A stretch of DNA of 64,000 bases from Solanum dulcamara (lineage: Eukaryota; Streptophyta; Magnoliopsida; Solanales; Solanaceae): the NCBI RefSeq assembly GCF_947179165.1, contig NC_077242.1, positions 4,817,501 through 4,881,500 of the forward strand. The letters are read 5' to 3'. The notes under the pieces were generated by a model. The model did not search any database. It was not told where the DNA came from and saw only the letters and a list, made by a program, of their open reading frames with translations. The position numbers and the translations under genes were made by a program. This document shows, piece after piece, positions 10,093 to 22,538 of the stretch (within the stretch, counting starts at the first letter, position 1; the number at the start of each line of letters is the position of its first letter).

Positions 10093-12924
10093 TCAAAGTT
10101 TTGGAATTGTAATCTGTAGAAGTCCATCCCTGCATTATTTTACACTCGTGAAATTTCAGAAGTTTATATGTAATAGAGCGTTGTTCTTGACTAAAAACGA
10201 TTACAAGGATTGAGAACTTACACAAACTCAGCTGAGACGCGATCTTTATTAGCATTACTTGGAAGAGGCCAGAAAACTCGGTATGGTCCCTGAACAATCT
10301 CCTTTTTGTGATAGGCTGATACCAAGCCATTCAAGTATGCTGACACTTTACACTGAGTTCTACGATTTCCAGAAACTATTAAGCTGTCAAGGACATAACA
10401 CTCGTCTATTAGACCAATGCAAATTGAATTCATCATTGCAGAAGATGGAACTTTATAACGCATGTTGATCTCTCATATTTCTAAGGTTGATTTCTCATAT
10501 GGTCACTCAACTAATAATTATTATCTCTGAAAGTCATCATTTTTCTTGATTCCAATTTTCTTCAACAAAGCTATTAGTTGAGTGACTATGAGAAATCAAC
10601 CCCCTATTTCTAAGATGTCCTTTTTAAGTCGTCATAGTGAAACAAAAGACTAATGGATAGTTGTAATTTATTTACCTTTTGTCACTGACTTCTACCTTTA
10701 TATCACTTATATTGACACCGGGAAGTTCTATAGATACGACGTACATGCTTCCAGATTCTGCAACATCCATCTTAGGAGACCATTCACTTCCTATATTAGC
10801 AAAAACAAAAGCAACTTTTCAACACTCTGAAGAGGCTGCACCTCTCAATTACCCGAACAAATGTCACTACTGCAATACATTATTAATTCCAGCAACAACA
10901 AAAAACGCCAAACAAAGCAAAGCATCATTGTTATTTACCATTAGATTGAAGTCCATTTCGTCGTTCTTTCAATTGGAAATGCGATGCTTCGTTAGTCCTT
11001 GTACGTGGCCTGGCAAATTTAGGAGCTTCTTTGGCAATTTCATTGTATTTGAAATCTTGTGCAGTATACTGAATTTTTTTATTGGCAGGTCTAGAAAACA
11101 TTGGTCCTTCAGAAGCACTTGTACTCTTTTTTGCACAATCGTTAGCCTTGAAAGGCGAGGCAGATTCAGTACAGCTTCCCTGCCCGAAAGCAAGAAAATG
11201 AAAAAAGATAACGCTGCAGAACGAATAGCACAAACTCATTGAAACTAAAGTAATGGAAATTCTATTACTAATCCACATACCTGTTCACTTGAATTGAGCC
11301 TCATGAAACAAGCTTGAGAACTGGAACTTTGTCGTGCATAGTACATTCTGTTATCGTACCTCGGAATAGCAGAATTCAAGCTACTGCTACAGCTCTAGAC
11401 ATTAAAGCAAGTGAAAAGCCAAATATTATATAAGCAAATGAACACATCAATAGAGAAAGAACAGTAAGAGTTATTTAATAGATTACAAGTTAAGTTTAAT
11501 TACATTCCGTTTCCTAATAAGATGAAAAGTCTAAAATTAATTTGCCAAAAAATGAAGAAAGAAGTTATAATTGACATTATGATGTTGTGTGTTTGTCCGG
11601 ACTTTCCTAGCATAATTGGTTTTTCCTTTTCCTAAAATAAAAACACAAAGTCTCTATATTTAGCTAGTCTTTTTTCTTGTAGGAAAATGTTTATGACTCT
11701 ATAAATAGAGATTCATTCCTTCTAACTTGGTGACATTTACAATGTAGTCCTAGGGGCTTAGAGACTTTTGTGGAGGGGGAGAAACGATGAGACACAAGTG
11801 TTAGGCTAACACTTGTGTGAACCTCCTTTTATATTTGAGTGAATTGTGTGAGGTGAGTGTTTGATTTGAATAGTGGAGATCGGATTCGGAGGTCAGCAGG
11901 ATCTAATTTCAGGTCCCGAATAGCAGCTGGGTTTGGGTGGTTTCTTTCTATTTACTTATGTTGGTGTAGCTATTGTTTGTTCATGTTTGGCAATTGTTCT
12001 GTAGTCATTTAGAAAAATATTCGTAACCCTCTTATTGTTCTAGCAGAGCAATTTGGATCTCGGCGATCCCGTGATTGTTACCTTCGATTTGAAGGGTTTT
12101 TCACGTTAAATTTGGTGTTCTTTATTTTCTCTATTCTTGGGTTTACGTCTTTCCGTCATAACACTGATTTCTTACTTAGATTTTTTATTTTGAATTTGGA
12201 TATGCTAAATGTAGGGGCGAATCTAAAATTTCAAGTTTATGAATTCTTATAGCGACCTCAAGTTAATACTACACTAATATCAAGGTTTGCAATCAAATAT
12301 TTATATATATTTAATAAATTTCTTAATATATACCAACCCTCTAAATCCGCCTTGATCAAATGCACCAATACCTTCACTTTTCAGCCACCATGCCTCAAAC
12401 AACATTGATTGACGATGGACCACATATTTCAGATACCCAACACCAAATAAATTAAGAATTAGGATGAGTCTGACTCTTATACTATGCTAAAACAATGAAT
12501 ATCGAGGATAACTCAATCCCCAAAACTAGAATACGATGATATAAATGTCCAAGACCATATGACTAATCCAATTGCCCATCCCACAAACGGTGTCAAGACT
12601 ACTAACAAAAAACTAAAATTAACGAAGGCTGCTGAATTGATCAAAGGACAGAGTTACTATTAAAAAGAAACAGGGAAAATGACTCAAGGCTGCCGTTTAA
12701 CAAACTTGAAAAATTGAGTTTTTGTAGTTATGATTTTTGGATTTCATGTTCAAACATATATTTGAATTCAAAATCTACAATCAAACGCTAGCTCAGAAAA
12801 CAGAGTAATAGAAGAAAGAGATTACCATAGGAAAGAGATGAGTAGCGGAGGCGGAAATATCATCATGTGCAGCTAAATGGGCAGCAATCATGTTAACTCT
12901 TCGTCGCACAACTTGACTCTCCAT
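10093..12924 (-). CDS. HSP20-like (alpha-crystallin domain) protein, six exons
   Basis: I assembled six exons on the minus strand: 12826-12924, 11281-11394, 10939-11179, 10676-10790, 10222-10383 and 10093-10129. All junctions are GT-AG and the phases agree (0,0,1,2,2), giving 768 bp and 255 aa. The N-terminal ~150 residues are Ser-rich and of low conservation, with a basic start (MESQVVRRRVNM). Exons 4-6 encode an alpha-crystallin/HSP20 domain: WSPKMDVAESGSMYVVSIELPGV, where small heat shock proteins have the beta2-beta3 region, then VEVSDKSLIVSGNRR. It ends with PYRVFWPLP and the closing VDGLLQITIPKL, which supplies the I-x-I type motif. HSP20 proteins are ATP-independent chaperones; this atypical long-N-terminus subtype is of unknown client. 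The 37-bp last exon is easily missed but completes the domain. The copia element lies only about 200 bp past the stop. Start choice: the first ATG that joins in phase to exon 2. Confidence 0.85.
10485..10604. mobile_element. Mutator-type MITE in intron 4 of the HSP20-like gene
   Basis: About 120 bp with ~30-bp terminal inverted repeats (GGTTGATTTCTCATATGGTC at the left, the complement ending AATCAACC at the right). It is bounded on both sides by the direct repeat TATTTCTAAG (10476-10485 and 10605-10614). A 9-10 bp target duplication is diagnostic of the Mutator superfamily. There is no coding capacity. Confidence 0.85.
11583..12163 (+). mobile_element. probable solo LTR (copia-type) in intron 1
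   Basis: 581 bp beginning TGTTGTG and ending CATAACA, imperfectly inverted TG...CA termini. A CTCTATAAATAGAG TATA region lies near 11698. A transcript-leader-like stretch follows, with AGGTCCCGAATAGC and a terminal TTTACGTCTTTCCGTCATAACA segment. No polyprotein flanks it. A clean target duplication was not found, so the boundaries are tentative. Confidence 0.5.
12455..12580. repeat. dispersed repeat related to copies at 36.9-38.1 kb
   Basis: GGATGAGTCTGACTCTTATACT followed by GTCCAAGACCATATGACTAA resembles three stretches in the translocator gene's second intron. It is a Solanaceae dispersed repeat of undefined class. Confidence 0.4.
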
Positions 12925-13730
12925 TTTCTCCAAACAGAGTGAATACAGAAAGTGAGTTTCTATGTGAATAGATACAAATGCTCTTTGAGCAAAGGTGAGA
13001 TTTAAAATAAAAGGATTAGGATATGGTGATGAGTGATGACAATATGTGCAGATATTTTTTCTTAACTGTGAACTGTGAAGTGAACTTTTTTTTTTTGGGT
13101 GGAAAGGATCTTTCATTCTACAAATATCAGCACTCAAATTAGATAATATTTGGCATCTCTTTCCTTTCCTTCCTTTTTAATCATCATATTGTAATTTGTT
13201 TTTGAGATTTTTTCAAAGATAAATTAGATTATATCAATTTGATATTTTAAAATAAAAAAATTAAATTTAAAAATTATATAAAAAATATTATAAATTATAA
13301 TTTTTTCCATCTCAATATAATAGAAAAATATATTTTAAAATATTAGTCACACTTCATATTGTTTGACTCTCAAAAAGAAACGGAAGGAGTATTAATTTAT
13401 GTAATACATGTTTTTTAATTTGTTCTAAAAAATGATATATTTTTAGATATGAAAATAATCACAATTAAAAAATTATTATTTACCCATTGAAAATTCCGAA
13501 TTTTTTTTATTGAATCCATAAGAAAAGGTAAAATAATATTATTTTCAAAATTATTTTTAATTTTTTTTTATAGGCATACCAAGATCCGATCATTTTTGTA
13601 TGATTTCACTTACACTGCTCTTTTCAATGGATTTCAAAGATAAAAATTCTTTATTGATTAGCCCATAAACTGACCTAGGTAAATCCATGAACTCCCTTGG
13701 ATTATTCATTTTGACTAAACATATGAACCA

Positions 13731-13767
<37 letters not shown>

Positions 13768-16252
13768 GGAAAGGTAAAAACACCTACATGTTAGCACCAT
13801 AAAAATCAGACTTCTATACATTATTAAAATTAATTTAAAATGTAAAACTCTAAAAAAACTGCAAACACTAAATAAAATAAAAGAAATTTTAGAGGGTAGT
13901 TATTATTTTTAAAATTCAAAATCCAAATATATTGCAACACGTTATTTTTTGGAGGATTTTAAGGAGAGGATATGATTACTATAAAATGGTAATCACGTTT
14001 TTTACCTCATTTAAATAACAACTATTAGGTCAGTTTTTTCTCATATTTTAACCAGTAGATTAAATAATTTATCTCTTATTGTGATAATTTATATTTATCT
14101 ATATTCTATATATAATAGGAGAAATAAAAATACCTATGTGTCTATTTATTATCTATTTATTTGGTTTTTTAAAAAAACAAAGTGGTTACTATCAAGATAC
14201 AACATAAAAACAGATTTTTTATATAATTAAAATTAATTACATGTATAATAGGATTAAATAATAAATTACTATTTTATTTTTAAAATGATTTAAAAGCAAT
14301 TTTTAACAATATCTATATTTATATCTATATATTATTAAAAAGATAGGATAAAGTCACCACATTCACCCCATTTTCCAAGGAAGAGAAAACGACAGTAAAT
14401 ATATAAATAAATTAGGTTAGGTAATAATTACTCTTTTTGAATTTAAAAAATATTAAATATCTATATTATTTAAAAATAACATACATACGATTGAAATAAC
14501 TCTCCATTTATACATGATGGATTCCTAAAACCGTGCCGTCATGATTCAAGGCACGTTTAAAACTTTAATTTTTCTTTTTTGAAATTTATCAAATTTTTAT
14601 ATTAACTATTTCAACTTAAAAACAAATTTTAATTAAATTAACGATAAATATTGAGTCCTAGGACCATGCAGTCGTATTTCAATTCAGGACTCTCTCTGTT
14701 TCGATGTTATCATTTAAATAATGTATTTAAATTTTAAAATTAAAAGATGAATTACACCAAAATATAGATGTGAAGAATCAATTAGAGGCGAGTGATCTTT
14801 ATCTTCGGTACCCTGTATATAAACTATATAACAATTTTTTATTTGAGATTTTAACACACTGTTGTGGTTTTGCTTCACTGTTTTTTTCTTCTATAGGAGA
14901 TTTTGAAGATGTCTTGCTTGTGCAGCCATTTAAGTTTTGATATTGAGGTTTTCTTCCATCGTGATTCTTAGAGCTCCTCTCGAGGCTAACTGAAAAATCT
15001 GATCAATCATTATGTCATGACTGTGCAATCGTTACTAGAGAAGGTAAATTTCCTTGAGAGAATAATTGAATCCATTAATTTACTTATCATTTAGTGAATG
15101 TGTGTTCTAATATATCTTTTAATATATATGTATAAGTCTAATACTATAATTTTTTCTGTGAGGTATGTCATTATCAAAGAATTGAGTAACATGGGTTGAA
15201 GAAAAGACAGATAAAGTGATACCCAAGTCATCTTTCAGTATAGTGCGAAAAGACATGTACAAGCAATTGCATAAAAAATATTTCTCTTTATCTTTTTTTT
15301 AAAAAAAGACACAACACAACACAACAATCAAATATCAAGATTTAAATATAAAAATTTATTGCAGAGAGAGACAACTCAAGAAAATATGAATGATGAACTA
15401 CTGGTAAATGTAATGCTTAAGTGTTAAATCATCATTTATTTCAATTGATTTTTTTCTTAACCTTCAACAATTTTGTGTAGGAAATGCCAACCAACACCAT
15501 TTTGGTGGAGATCCACTTTTGAAAAAAATATGAATAGTGAAGGAAATAGTTGATAATGTTACTGTTAGAAAAGTAAAAAGTTTAATTTTATTGCACGTCC
15601 AGATATTTTTTAGAGGTGGCTTTTGTTAGATAATATCCGTATTAAAATATATCTTTCTTATATTTGAGTTTTCTTTGTTCTCACTTTTTCCAAATTCCTT
15701 TCCTAACAATACTGCAAATTTAATTTTGAGTAATGAGTATTGCAACATTATTCTATATCTACACATTTACGTTTTTAAACACTAGACTTTAATCTATATA
15801 CCTTATGAAACTGATAACATGATTAAATGTTAGTATTGTTTGCAGGATATGCATAAATTTGTCTTTTTATTTGTTTCATTGAGGACTTGAAATAATATGA
15901 TCAAGTAATTCGACGCAGATTTCGAAATTCCTAACCCACCAACTCATGATGTACATAAACTATGAAACACATGTACAATTCACGACTTTTAACCATTATT
16001 TTCTACTTTTAAATCAAATGAAACATAACTACAGTAAAACATCTATAAATGCATATGTTTGAGATCGAAAAAAAATATTTATTTATTGAGATTATTAATT
16101 TATTGATAAATATATAAAATATTTATTTATTGATAAATAAATATTTATTATTTTAGAGAGTATTTTGCAGTATGTGTCATAAGAAAAAAAACATTTGAAT
16201 TAAAAATTTCAAAAGTTTAAATCTAGGAAACTATATTTGAATTAATTGCAGT
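12925..16252. other. gene-poor, AT-rich stretch upstream of the HSP20-like gene
   Basis: The first few hundred bases are the HSP20-like promoter side. From 13140 on, only AT-rich sequence: a (TA)n microsatellite at about 13735-13763, repeated TATAATAGGA..TAAAAA..ACCTA fragments near 13760 and 14110, and a CGTGCC...GGCACG hairpin near 14533-14553. I see no supportable gene. Confidence 0.5.
13735..13763. repeat. (TA)n microsatellite
   Basis: Uninterrupted alternating TA of about 29 bases, a likely length-polymorphic marker site. Confidence 0.9.
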
Positions 16253-16498
16253 ATGCAATCTGTAATGAATAATGATGATGAGAATGATCCTAAACAAGAT
16301 GATATTAGCATTGTCCCACATGTATCGTCAAAGGAGGCATTTCAAGCAATGACTACATTGTCAAACTATTTGGTACAACATGAACAAAATATTCCAAAAA
16401 TTGTGTTCGCTCTTCAAAAAGTTAAGGCTGAGATTAATTTTAGTTTTGGTGGGAAGAAAAAACAATCAACTATAGAATCATATTTTAAAAAGAAATAG
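16253..16498 (+). pseudogene. C-terminal remnant of Pogo/Tigger-like transposase
   Basis: An open frame of 81 aa ends with KKQSTIESYFKKK and contains EAFQAMTTLSNYLVQHEQNI, which resembles the tail of plant CENP-B/Tigger-type transposases (a leucine-zipper-like segment followed by a Lys-rich SxxSYF end). A splice-acceptor-like TTAATTGCAG just precedes it, so it may be the last exon of a decayed transposase gene. No DDE catalytic core is recognisable upstream. Family assignment is by pattern memory. Confidence 0.45.
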
Positions 16499-16714
16499 TT
16501 ATTGGTCTAGTATTATTGACTGATTAAAATATATATATAAATTTTTGATGTATTCTAGTAATTATTACTTTATATTTAGGGTAGAAGGCTAGTACATAGT
16601 CTCGTTATTCTTCCGTATTAGTAGACGCATTAGCGCACTATAATTTCTTGTGCTCTGACTTCTGTTATAATCTGTCTGTTTTCTTTATTTGCGTTATTCG
16701 TTATTTGCTTCTCA

Positions 16715-16875
16715 TATTGCTTTGAACATCTTAGCCTTATCTGACTTCTTTTTATGCTTCTAATGAGCCGAGGGTCTCCCGAAAACAGCCGTCCTACCTT
16801 GGTAGGAGTAAGGTCTGCGTACACTTTACCCTCTCCATATCTAACGTTGTGGATTTCACTAGGCTGTTGTTGTAT
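16715..16875 (+). mobile_element. TS/SolS-like SINE, 3' part
   Basis: Contains CCGTCCTACCTTGGTAGGAG, AAGGTCTGCGTACACTTTACC and GGATTTCACTAGGCTGTTG, ending in TTGTTG. This is the 3' body and (TTG)n-type tail of the Solanaceae TS/SolS SINE group. Flanking target duplications were not resolved. Confidence 0.75.
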
Positions 16876-19570
16876 TTTTTTATGGGTTTTAATACTTTAT
16901 TTTTAATTATTATCTAATGCATTTAGCGAGAATATTACTTTAATATAACTGGCCTAAGTCTGGACCGGAGAAAAATATTTATCTAGCGAGATTATTACTT
17001 TATCGAATATTACTTTATTGAGGTTTTACTGTTTGTACTTTGAAGGTCTTTTGTAATTATTATTATTCACTTAATAGTTCGCTAATTGATTTGTAAATAG
17101 AAATTTTTGTATCTTTTGATTTGAATTTTTTTTACAGCTATGCAAATGGCTGGAGATGGGAATTTTAATGTTTTCTCAATAGAACAAAAGCATTAGTGAA
17201 TGACTGAAGATTCAAAATTTCATATTTCATAAAACATAACAATGGTATTTAATTAGTAGTCAATGTAGGAAAATTGAATTTAAATTAAAACATAAAAATA
17301 ATTAGATTAATTAATTAAATTAAAATAATAAGTACAAAAAATTAATATTGAATATTTAAAATTTCATATTTCATAAAACCTAACAATGGTATTTAATTCG
17401 TAGTCAATGTAGTAAAATTGAATTTAAATTAAAACATAAAATATAATTAGATTAATTAAATTAAATTAAAATATTAAGAACATATATAAGTTAAAACATA
17501 AAGTATATATTTATATTAATTTTAAATAAAAGAAATAAAAGAATAAGAGAGAAACAAAAAAGGAAACAAAATAACTAAATAAAATTACATACATACCTTG
17601 ACCCCCATATCCCCACTAACTCACAAATACACACATGCAAGATTTTAATATTTATAGAATAAACTTAAATTTCAGATAATCAAAAAATAAGTAAATAGAA
17701 AATATTTTACAATTCTAAATCCTACGAACAGTTTCAAAAAGAAGTAACACACGTTTTTCAAAATTTAAGATCCTATATTTTTGAAGCTGTATTTCCACAA
17801 AATATGCCTAATAGATAAACTAGCATTTTTAAATTTATTTGTTTACATCTATTTAAATTTTAAATTATTGTTAATTGTTTTTCAATTTATATTAAAAAAA
17901 ACTACCAAATAATCTACAAAAAATTGATAGTTATAGGACAAACCTTCGAAAGATTTATATTTTATAAAAATAGAAGTTTTTATAGAAAAATTGATGGCTA
18001 AAATTGTTGTAGCATTCACATATTTTCTTATTTCTTTTAAACAATCTTAAGAGAGATTATTTAATTAGTTTTCTAATCTACGAAAAAAATTAAAAAAATT
18101 TATCGTGTTTTTACGATCATACATGTCTGTAAATGTATGTTTCAACTGCTATTGGACTTTGAAGATCTTATCATGTTCTTTTGAATCTCAATTCACCAAT
18201 TATATTTTAAGATTGTGACACTTTATTAAAAAGAGAAAACTCACACAATAAACTATTTAAAAAATTGAAACAATGTAAGAAAAATAAGATTTGGAGTCTT
18301 TGAAATATTTTTTAAATGTAAGAAAAATAAGATTTTGAGTCTTTGAAAGATTTTTTTAAAAAAATCTGAAACAAAAAAATTACATAAAAAATAATTTAAA
18401 TAAATGGACATTTCTCCAACAATAAAGGGACGAAAAAATTTAAATTAATTCATTTCAAACAAACAAGATAAAAAGAAATATCCACAACCGTACAAAAATA
18501 CCACATAATTATATTATTATTTTTAAATATCATGTAATTGATGTATGATTATTAGAAAAATTAAAATTTAAAAATTTGAATAACATATCTACAATTTGAT
18601 ATTCAAGTGATTAAAACTTCTTAGTTTTACGTTTTGCATTATCATAATCATAGGACTTTTTTTAATTACATTTTATTTTAATCTAACAATTAAATTTTCT
18701 TATATCTTTATTATTCTAACAAGAAGATAATATGAATTGTGTAAGAGTATTTATGATTTTAAATAATTTTAAAAAATATAAATGAAATAATGCCAAAAAT
18801 TGTTATTATCAAATTTAGACTATAAATTAAGCTTATATATTGATTTATTTTCATAAGTATTTTATTATAACATGTCAAGGTGCTAAATGCTAACATTCTC
18901 TAAGAAAAATATTTTTTTTAATTAAAAAATGCTAACATTCTCTAATGTAAATTTTACAATATCATTTTATAATAGGTTGAATTTTTAAGTGGTCAATAAA
19001 TTAGTATTTAAAATTGCATTTTCAACTGATAATTCAATCAATCCTTATATATTGATTCAAATTGGATATCACACAAATTAATCGGGACTATTTGTAATAT
19101 TCTTTGGTTCAGTCAAACTTATTTGAGGTTCTTATAATAAGACATGTAACAAGTGAAAAATATGCTTGAAGACCAACTTAACACACGTGGCATACTCTAC
19201 TGCCATAATAATAAAATAACAAGTTGTAAGAAAAAGAAAAAGAAAAAGAAAACAAAGTAGATAATACTGTTATTAATTAACTAAATTAGAAGGAGTAACG
19301 ATCAAGAAAAATATAATCACATGATGACAAAAAGTTGATCAAATAATAACATTGACCCAATTTTTTTATTACGTTACGTCATTAATTACGATAATGAAGT
19401 TGTTCAACATGAAATAGTTTAGCTTTTTGCTACATGGAGAATTTTATGTGCATTTTAATTTGAGAAAAAAACACTTGTATCCCCCCAAAAAATTACTCTT
19501 AAATGCCTATTATTTTTATATCTTTTTTTTAATTTTAAAATGACTAAATTTATTTTAAAATTTGCACGCA
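16876..19570. other. gene-free AT-rich stretch
   Basis: No coding sequence recognised. Two near-identical segments (about 17205-17320 and 17340-17475, both with TTCATATTTCATAAAACATAACAAT-type sequence followed by GTAGTCAATGTAG) form an imperfect direct repeat with a spacing of about 140-150 bp. A short AAATAAGATTTGGAGTCTTTG duplication lies near 18280-18350. Confidence 0.5.
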
Positions 19571-19574
19571 CTCT

Positions 19575-19895
19575 ATATGATATCGATAATGTATCAATAT
19601 ATTTATGAAGTATCACAGAGGATTAAGCTCAGTCATATATAATATCAATATGGTATCAATATATCGACGGAGTATCACAAAAAATATATTTTCTACTAAT
19701 TTAGAGTTTAATAAAGAGGATTGTGACTTTAATAATTTTCTCTTAATTATTTCATTTTTATTTCTTAAAAAAAATTCAATCCTATATGATACCGTTAGGG
19801 TATCAATATACCAACAACAGAGTATCATAGAGCATCTCAGTCATATATGATACTGTTATGATATCAATATATCGATGGAATATCACAGGATTAAT
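19575..19895. repeat. four copies of a TATCAATATATCGAYGGAGTATCACA-type repeat
   Basis: Copies begin near 19577, 19640, 19786 and 19849, each a 'gatac..gt..gtatcaatatat' core followed by 'agtatcacag'. Copies 2 and 3 are separated by about 90 bp of unrelated AT-rich sequence. Function unknown, possibly ends of decayed transposons. Confidence 0.6.
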
Positions 19896-20012
19896 TTATA
19901 GCACATGCTGATGTCATGCGCGAAATAAGAAATGAGAAAGTGGGGTAAAAGGTAAATAGTTTGAGCCATAAGTCCATTAAAGATAAATATTTTGGGTTGG
20001 GTTCAAATTGGG

Positions 20013-20157
20013 TAAAGGGCAGTCCGGTGCACTAAATCTCCCGCTGTACGCAGGGTTCAGGGAAGGGTCCGACCACAAGGGTCTATTGTACGCAGCCTTA
20101 CCTTGCATTTCTGCCAGAAGCTGTTTTCAAGGCTTGAATCCGTGACCTCCTGATCAA
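20013..20157 (-). mobile_element. Au-like SINE, 5'-truncated
   Basis: The plus strand reads GGGCAGTCCGGTGCACTAAA, CCGACCACAAGGGTCTATTG, TACGCAGCCTTACCTTGCAT and GGCTTGAATCCGTGACCTCC, the conserved body of the Au SINE family in inverse orientation. The tRNA-like A-box part that should follow to the right is missing. Confidence 0.85.
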
Positions 20158-20291
20158 ATTGGATAATAGTTTCATAATTGAGTCTATTTTGTATAGTTTT
20201 TCCTTTTAATTAATACTTCTGGTCTCATATTAATTATCACATTTCTTGTTACACCTTTTTTTTTAAAAAAAATAATCAATTATTTAATCCC

Positions 20292-20452
20292 TAACTACCA
20301 CAACAACAACAACCACCCCACACGTGAGGTCTGAAGAGGGTAAAATGTACGCAGACCTGACTCCTACCAAGGTAGGACGGTTGTTTTCGAAAGACCCCCG
20401 GCTTAGAAAAATCATAAACGAAGTCAGATAAGGATAAAAAGTTCAAAGCTAT
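20292..20452 (-). mobile_element. TS/SolS-like SINE
   Basis: Begins with the reversed tail (ACAACAACAACAACC), then GTACGCAGACCTGACTCCTA and CCAAGGTAGGACGG. Opposite orientation to, and the same family as, 16715-16875. Confidence 0.75.
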
Positions 20453-22500
20453 TTTATCCCTAACTCTCTCTAATAAATGCACTTTATTTATTTAAGAATA
20501 AGACTAAGCTAATTAATCTTATTTCCAAGATATGTAATACTAAAAATAAAATGAGATAAAAATAATCAATTTCATCTTTGACTTCATTAAATGACAAATA
20601 AATTGAGAGAAAAATCTTTGTATAGCTCAGTTAGCTTTGGTACCTAAACTTTTCCTTATTGGTAAAAGTTCGTTTTTTGACTATCTAAACTTTTGGGTGA
20701 AAGTTGGATTTCCCACCTGTAGACTAAATGGGAAGATTAAAAGATAATGTTGTCGGCTTAACTACTGCAATAGAAAGACACAAAAATAGAAAATTAAGGT
20801 TACAGACAGAATGAAGAAAACTTTGAATTTTCATGTAAAGGGAATAATTAGAGTCCTAGTGTACTGTGATGAGTATCCCAGCAACCTATTTTCCACATAC
20901 ACTATAATTTCATAATCCAAATACTAACATGCATGCTTAATGAAATTATTTGCACTAAACAGAAATCATCTTATGTTAATTCTCTGTCTTCTTCTATTGA
21001 TAAAATGAAATATTTTATTAGGAGTCTTTAGAGAAATCATATTTTACTGAGAAGTTTCTAAAGTTGAGGCTTTTATTAAGAGCTCCTATCAAGAAATATA
21101 ATTCTACGAAATGCCCCTTGTATCACTGAACTTAAAATAATGTTTCCATTTTTTTATTTATTTTTACTTTTGTTGCAAAAATAGGCTTCGTTTGTTTATT
21201 ATGCAATGCAAATGACATATTTGTCCTTTCTATATAAGCTCATGTTCTTGTACTTTTCATGCATTTCATGCTAACACAATACAAAATTCTATTTCTTTTT
21301 TAGGTAATTTCTCTCCACAAACTTGTTGAGGATTTGATGGTATAGAAGTTTTTGAAATAAGTTAAAATGATTATCATGAGTGAAATTATAAATTATGACA
21401 GTCTGATAGTGTAAATCAAATAAATTTATATGAAATAAGTGAAATAAAATTATATACTAACAGTTATGATTGATGGTGAAGAACGTGTCATCAAAGCTAA
21501 TTATAGAGGTAATAATTGGTAGAAAAGATGATTTAATGATGGTTAGTGACAATGACCGATTATGAAGATAGTACGTGATCGCGCGGTTAGCGATATGGTA
21601 AAATTGCTTAAATTAATGCTTATGATAAAAGTGACAAATAATAGAGATGTATAATGATGATTAGCGTAATGTGATGAAGATTGATGAATGATGAATGATG
21701 ATTAAGATAAAGATAATGATAAAAAATCATATTTCATGTGAATCTTAATTGAACAGCGTATTAATATCTTTGAGATTCAATGCAAAATCTGAATAAAATT
21801 AAACAAATTCAGAGTAACTAAGTAACTGTATTTTATTTAGGAATATATATTGTATGAGAAGTGGGGTAGTACATTCATTCAATAATAATAATTTTTAAAA
21901 GGGAAACACAGAACACCCAGTCAAAATGGCAGCCCCTTCTTAATTAAAAGAAAGAGAAAAAGTCATAAATCATGATACCTCTGACTCCACGATTCTACTC
22001 TCGTGCTCCCTTTTTCTCTGTATATCTTCAAACTTGGAACGCTGAAAGCGAACCAAATTAGTTAGTCAAAAGAAAAATGAACAAACAGGACCGTTGAATA
22101 TTTTAATGATTTTGGATATGAGGAAAAAATTATTGGGAGTGTTATCCTAAATGAATTCTGTAGTGCTCGATTTAAATTTATTTAGAGTTTCAATGCGAGA
22201 TTCAAACATCGAATTGAAAATCAATAATAATAATAATGAAAAAAGACATAAATATCTCTCCGACCGAAATTTCAACTACACAACTTAACTTTACTAAGGT
22301 CCACATTCAAAGTCAAGTCGTCTACCCTCTCTCAGTCAAGCTAAATAATGAAGAAACACTGTATTTCTCCTTTTTGCCTTTTTTTTTTATATACACATCT
22401 CCTTTTCACTTTCTTCTTATAATTTTCTTCTCTTTTCTCATTGAAACTTGAATCTCTAATCCTTTTAATCTTCGCAATTCACACGAGGTTTTAACTATTC
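20453..22500. other. intergenic, upstream region of the HSF gene
   Basis: No supportable gene. Contains a purine-rich stretch of GATGATTA/ATGATGAT words around 21,640-21,720. Leader sequence of the HSF gene with TATATA near 22,389 lies about 150 bp before the start codon. Confidence 0.5.
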
Positions 22501-22538
22501 CTTTTGAAGATTTTGTTGTGCACATGGTAAGCATAGTT

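Noticed and set aside
10679..11242. Plus-strand ORF of 187 aa
   Set aside because: It lies opposite exons 3-4 and an intron of the HSP20-like gene; the minus strand has matching splice sites and a known domain.
14320..14700. Possible Helitron: TCTATATATTATTAAA start and a CGTGCC...GGCACG hairpin
   Set aside because: The hairpin is not followed by the CTAG/CTRR terminus expected of Helitrons, and no RepHel coding or defined 3' end is present.
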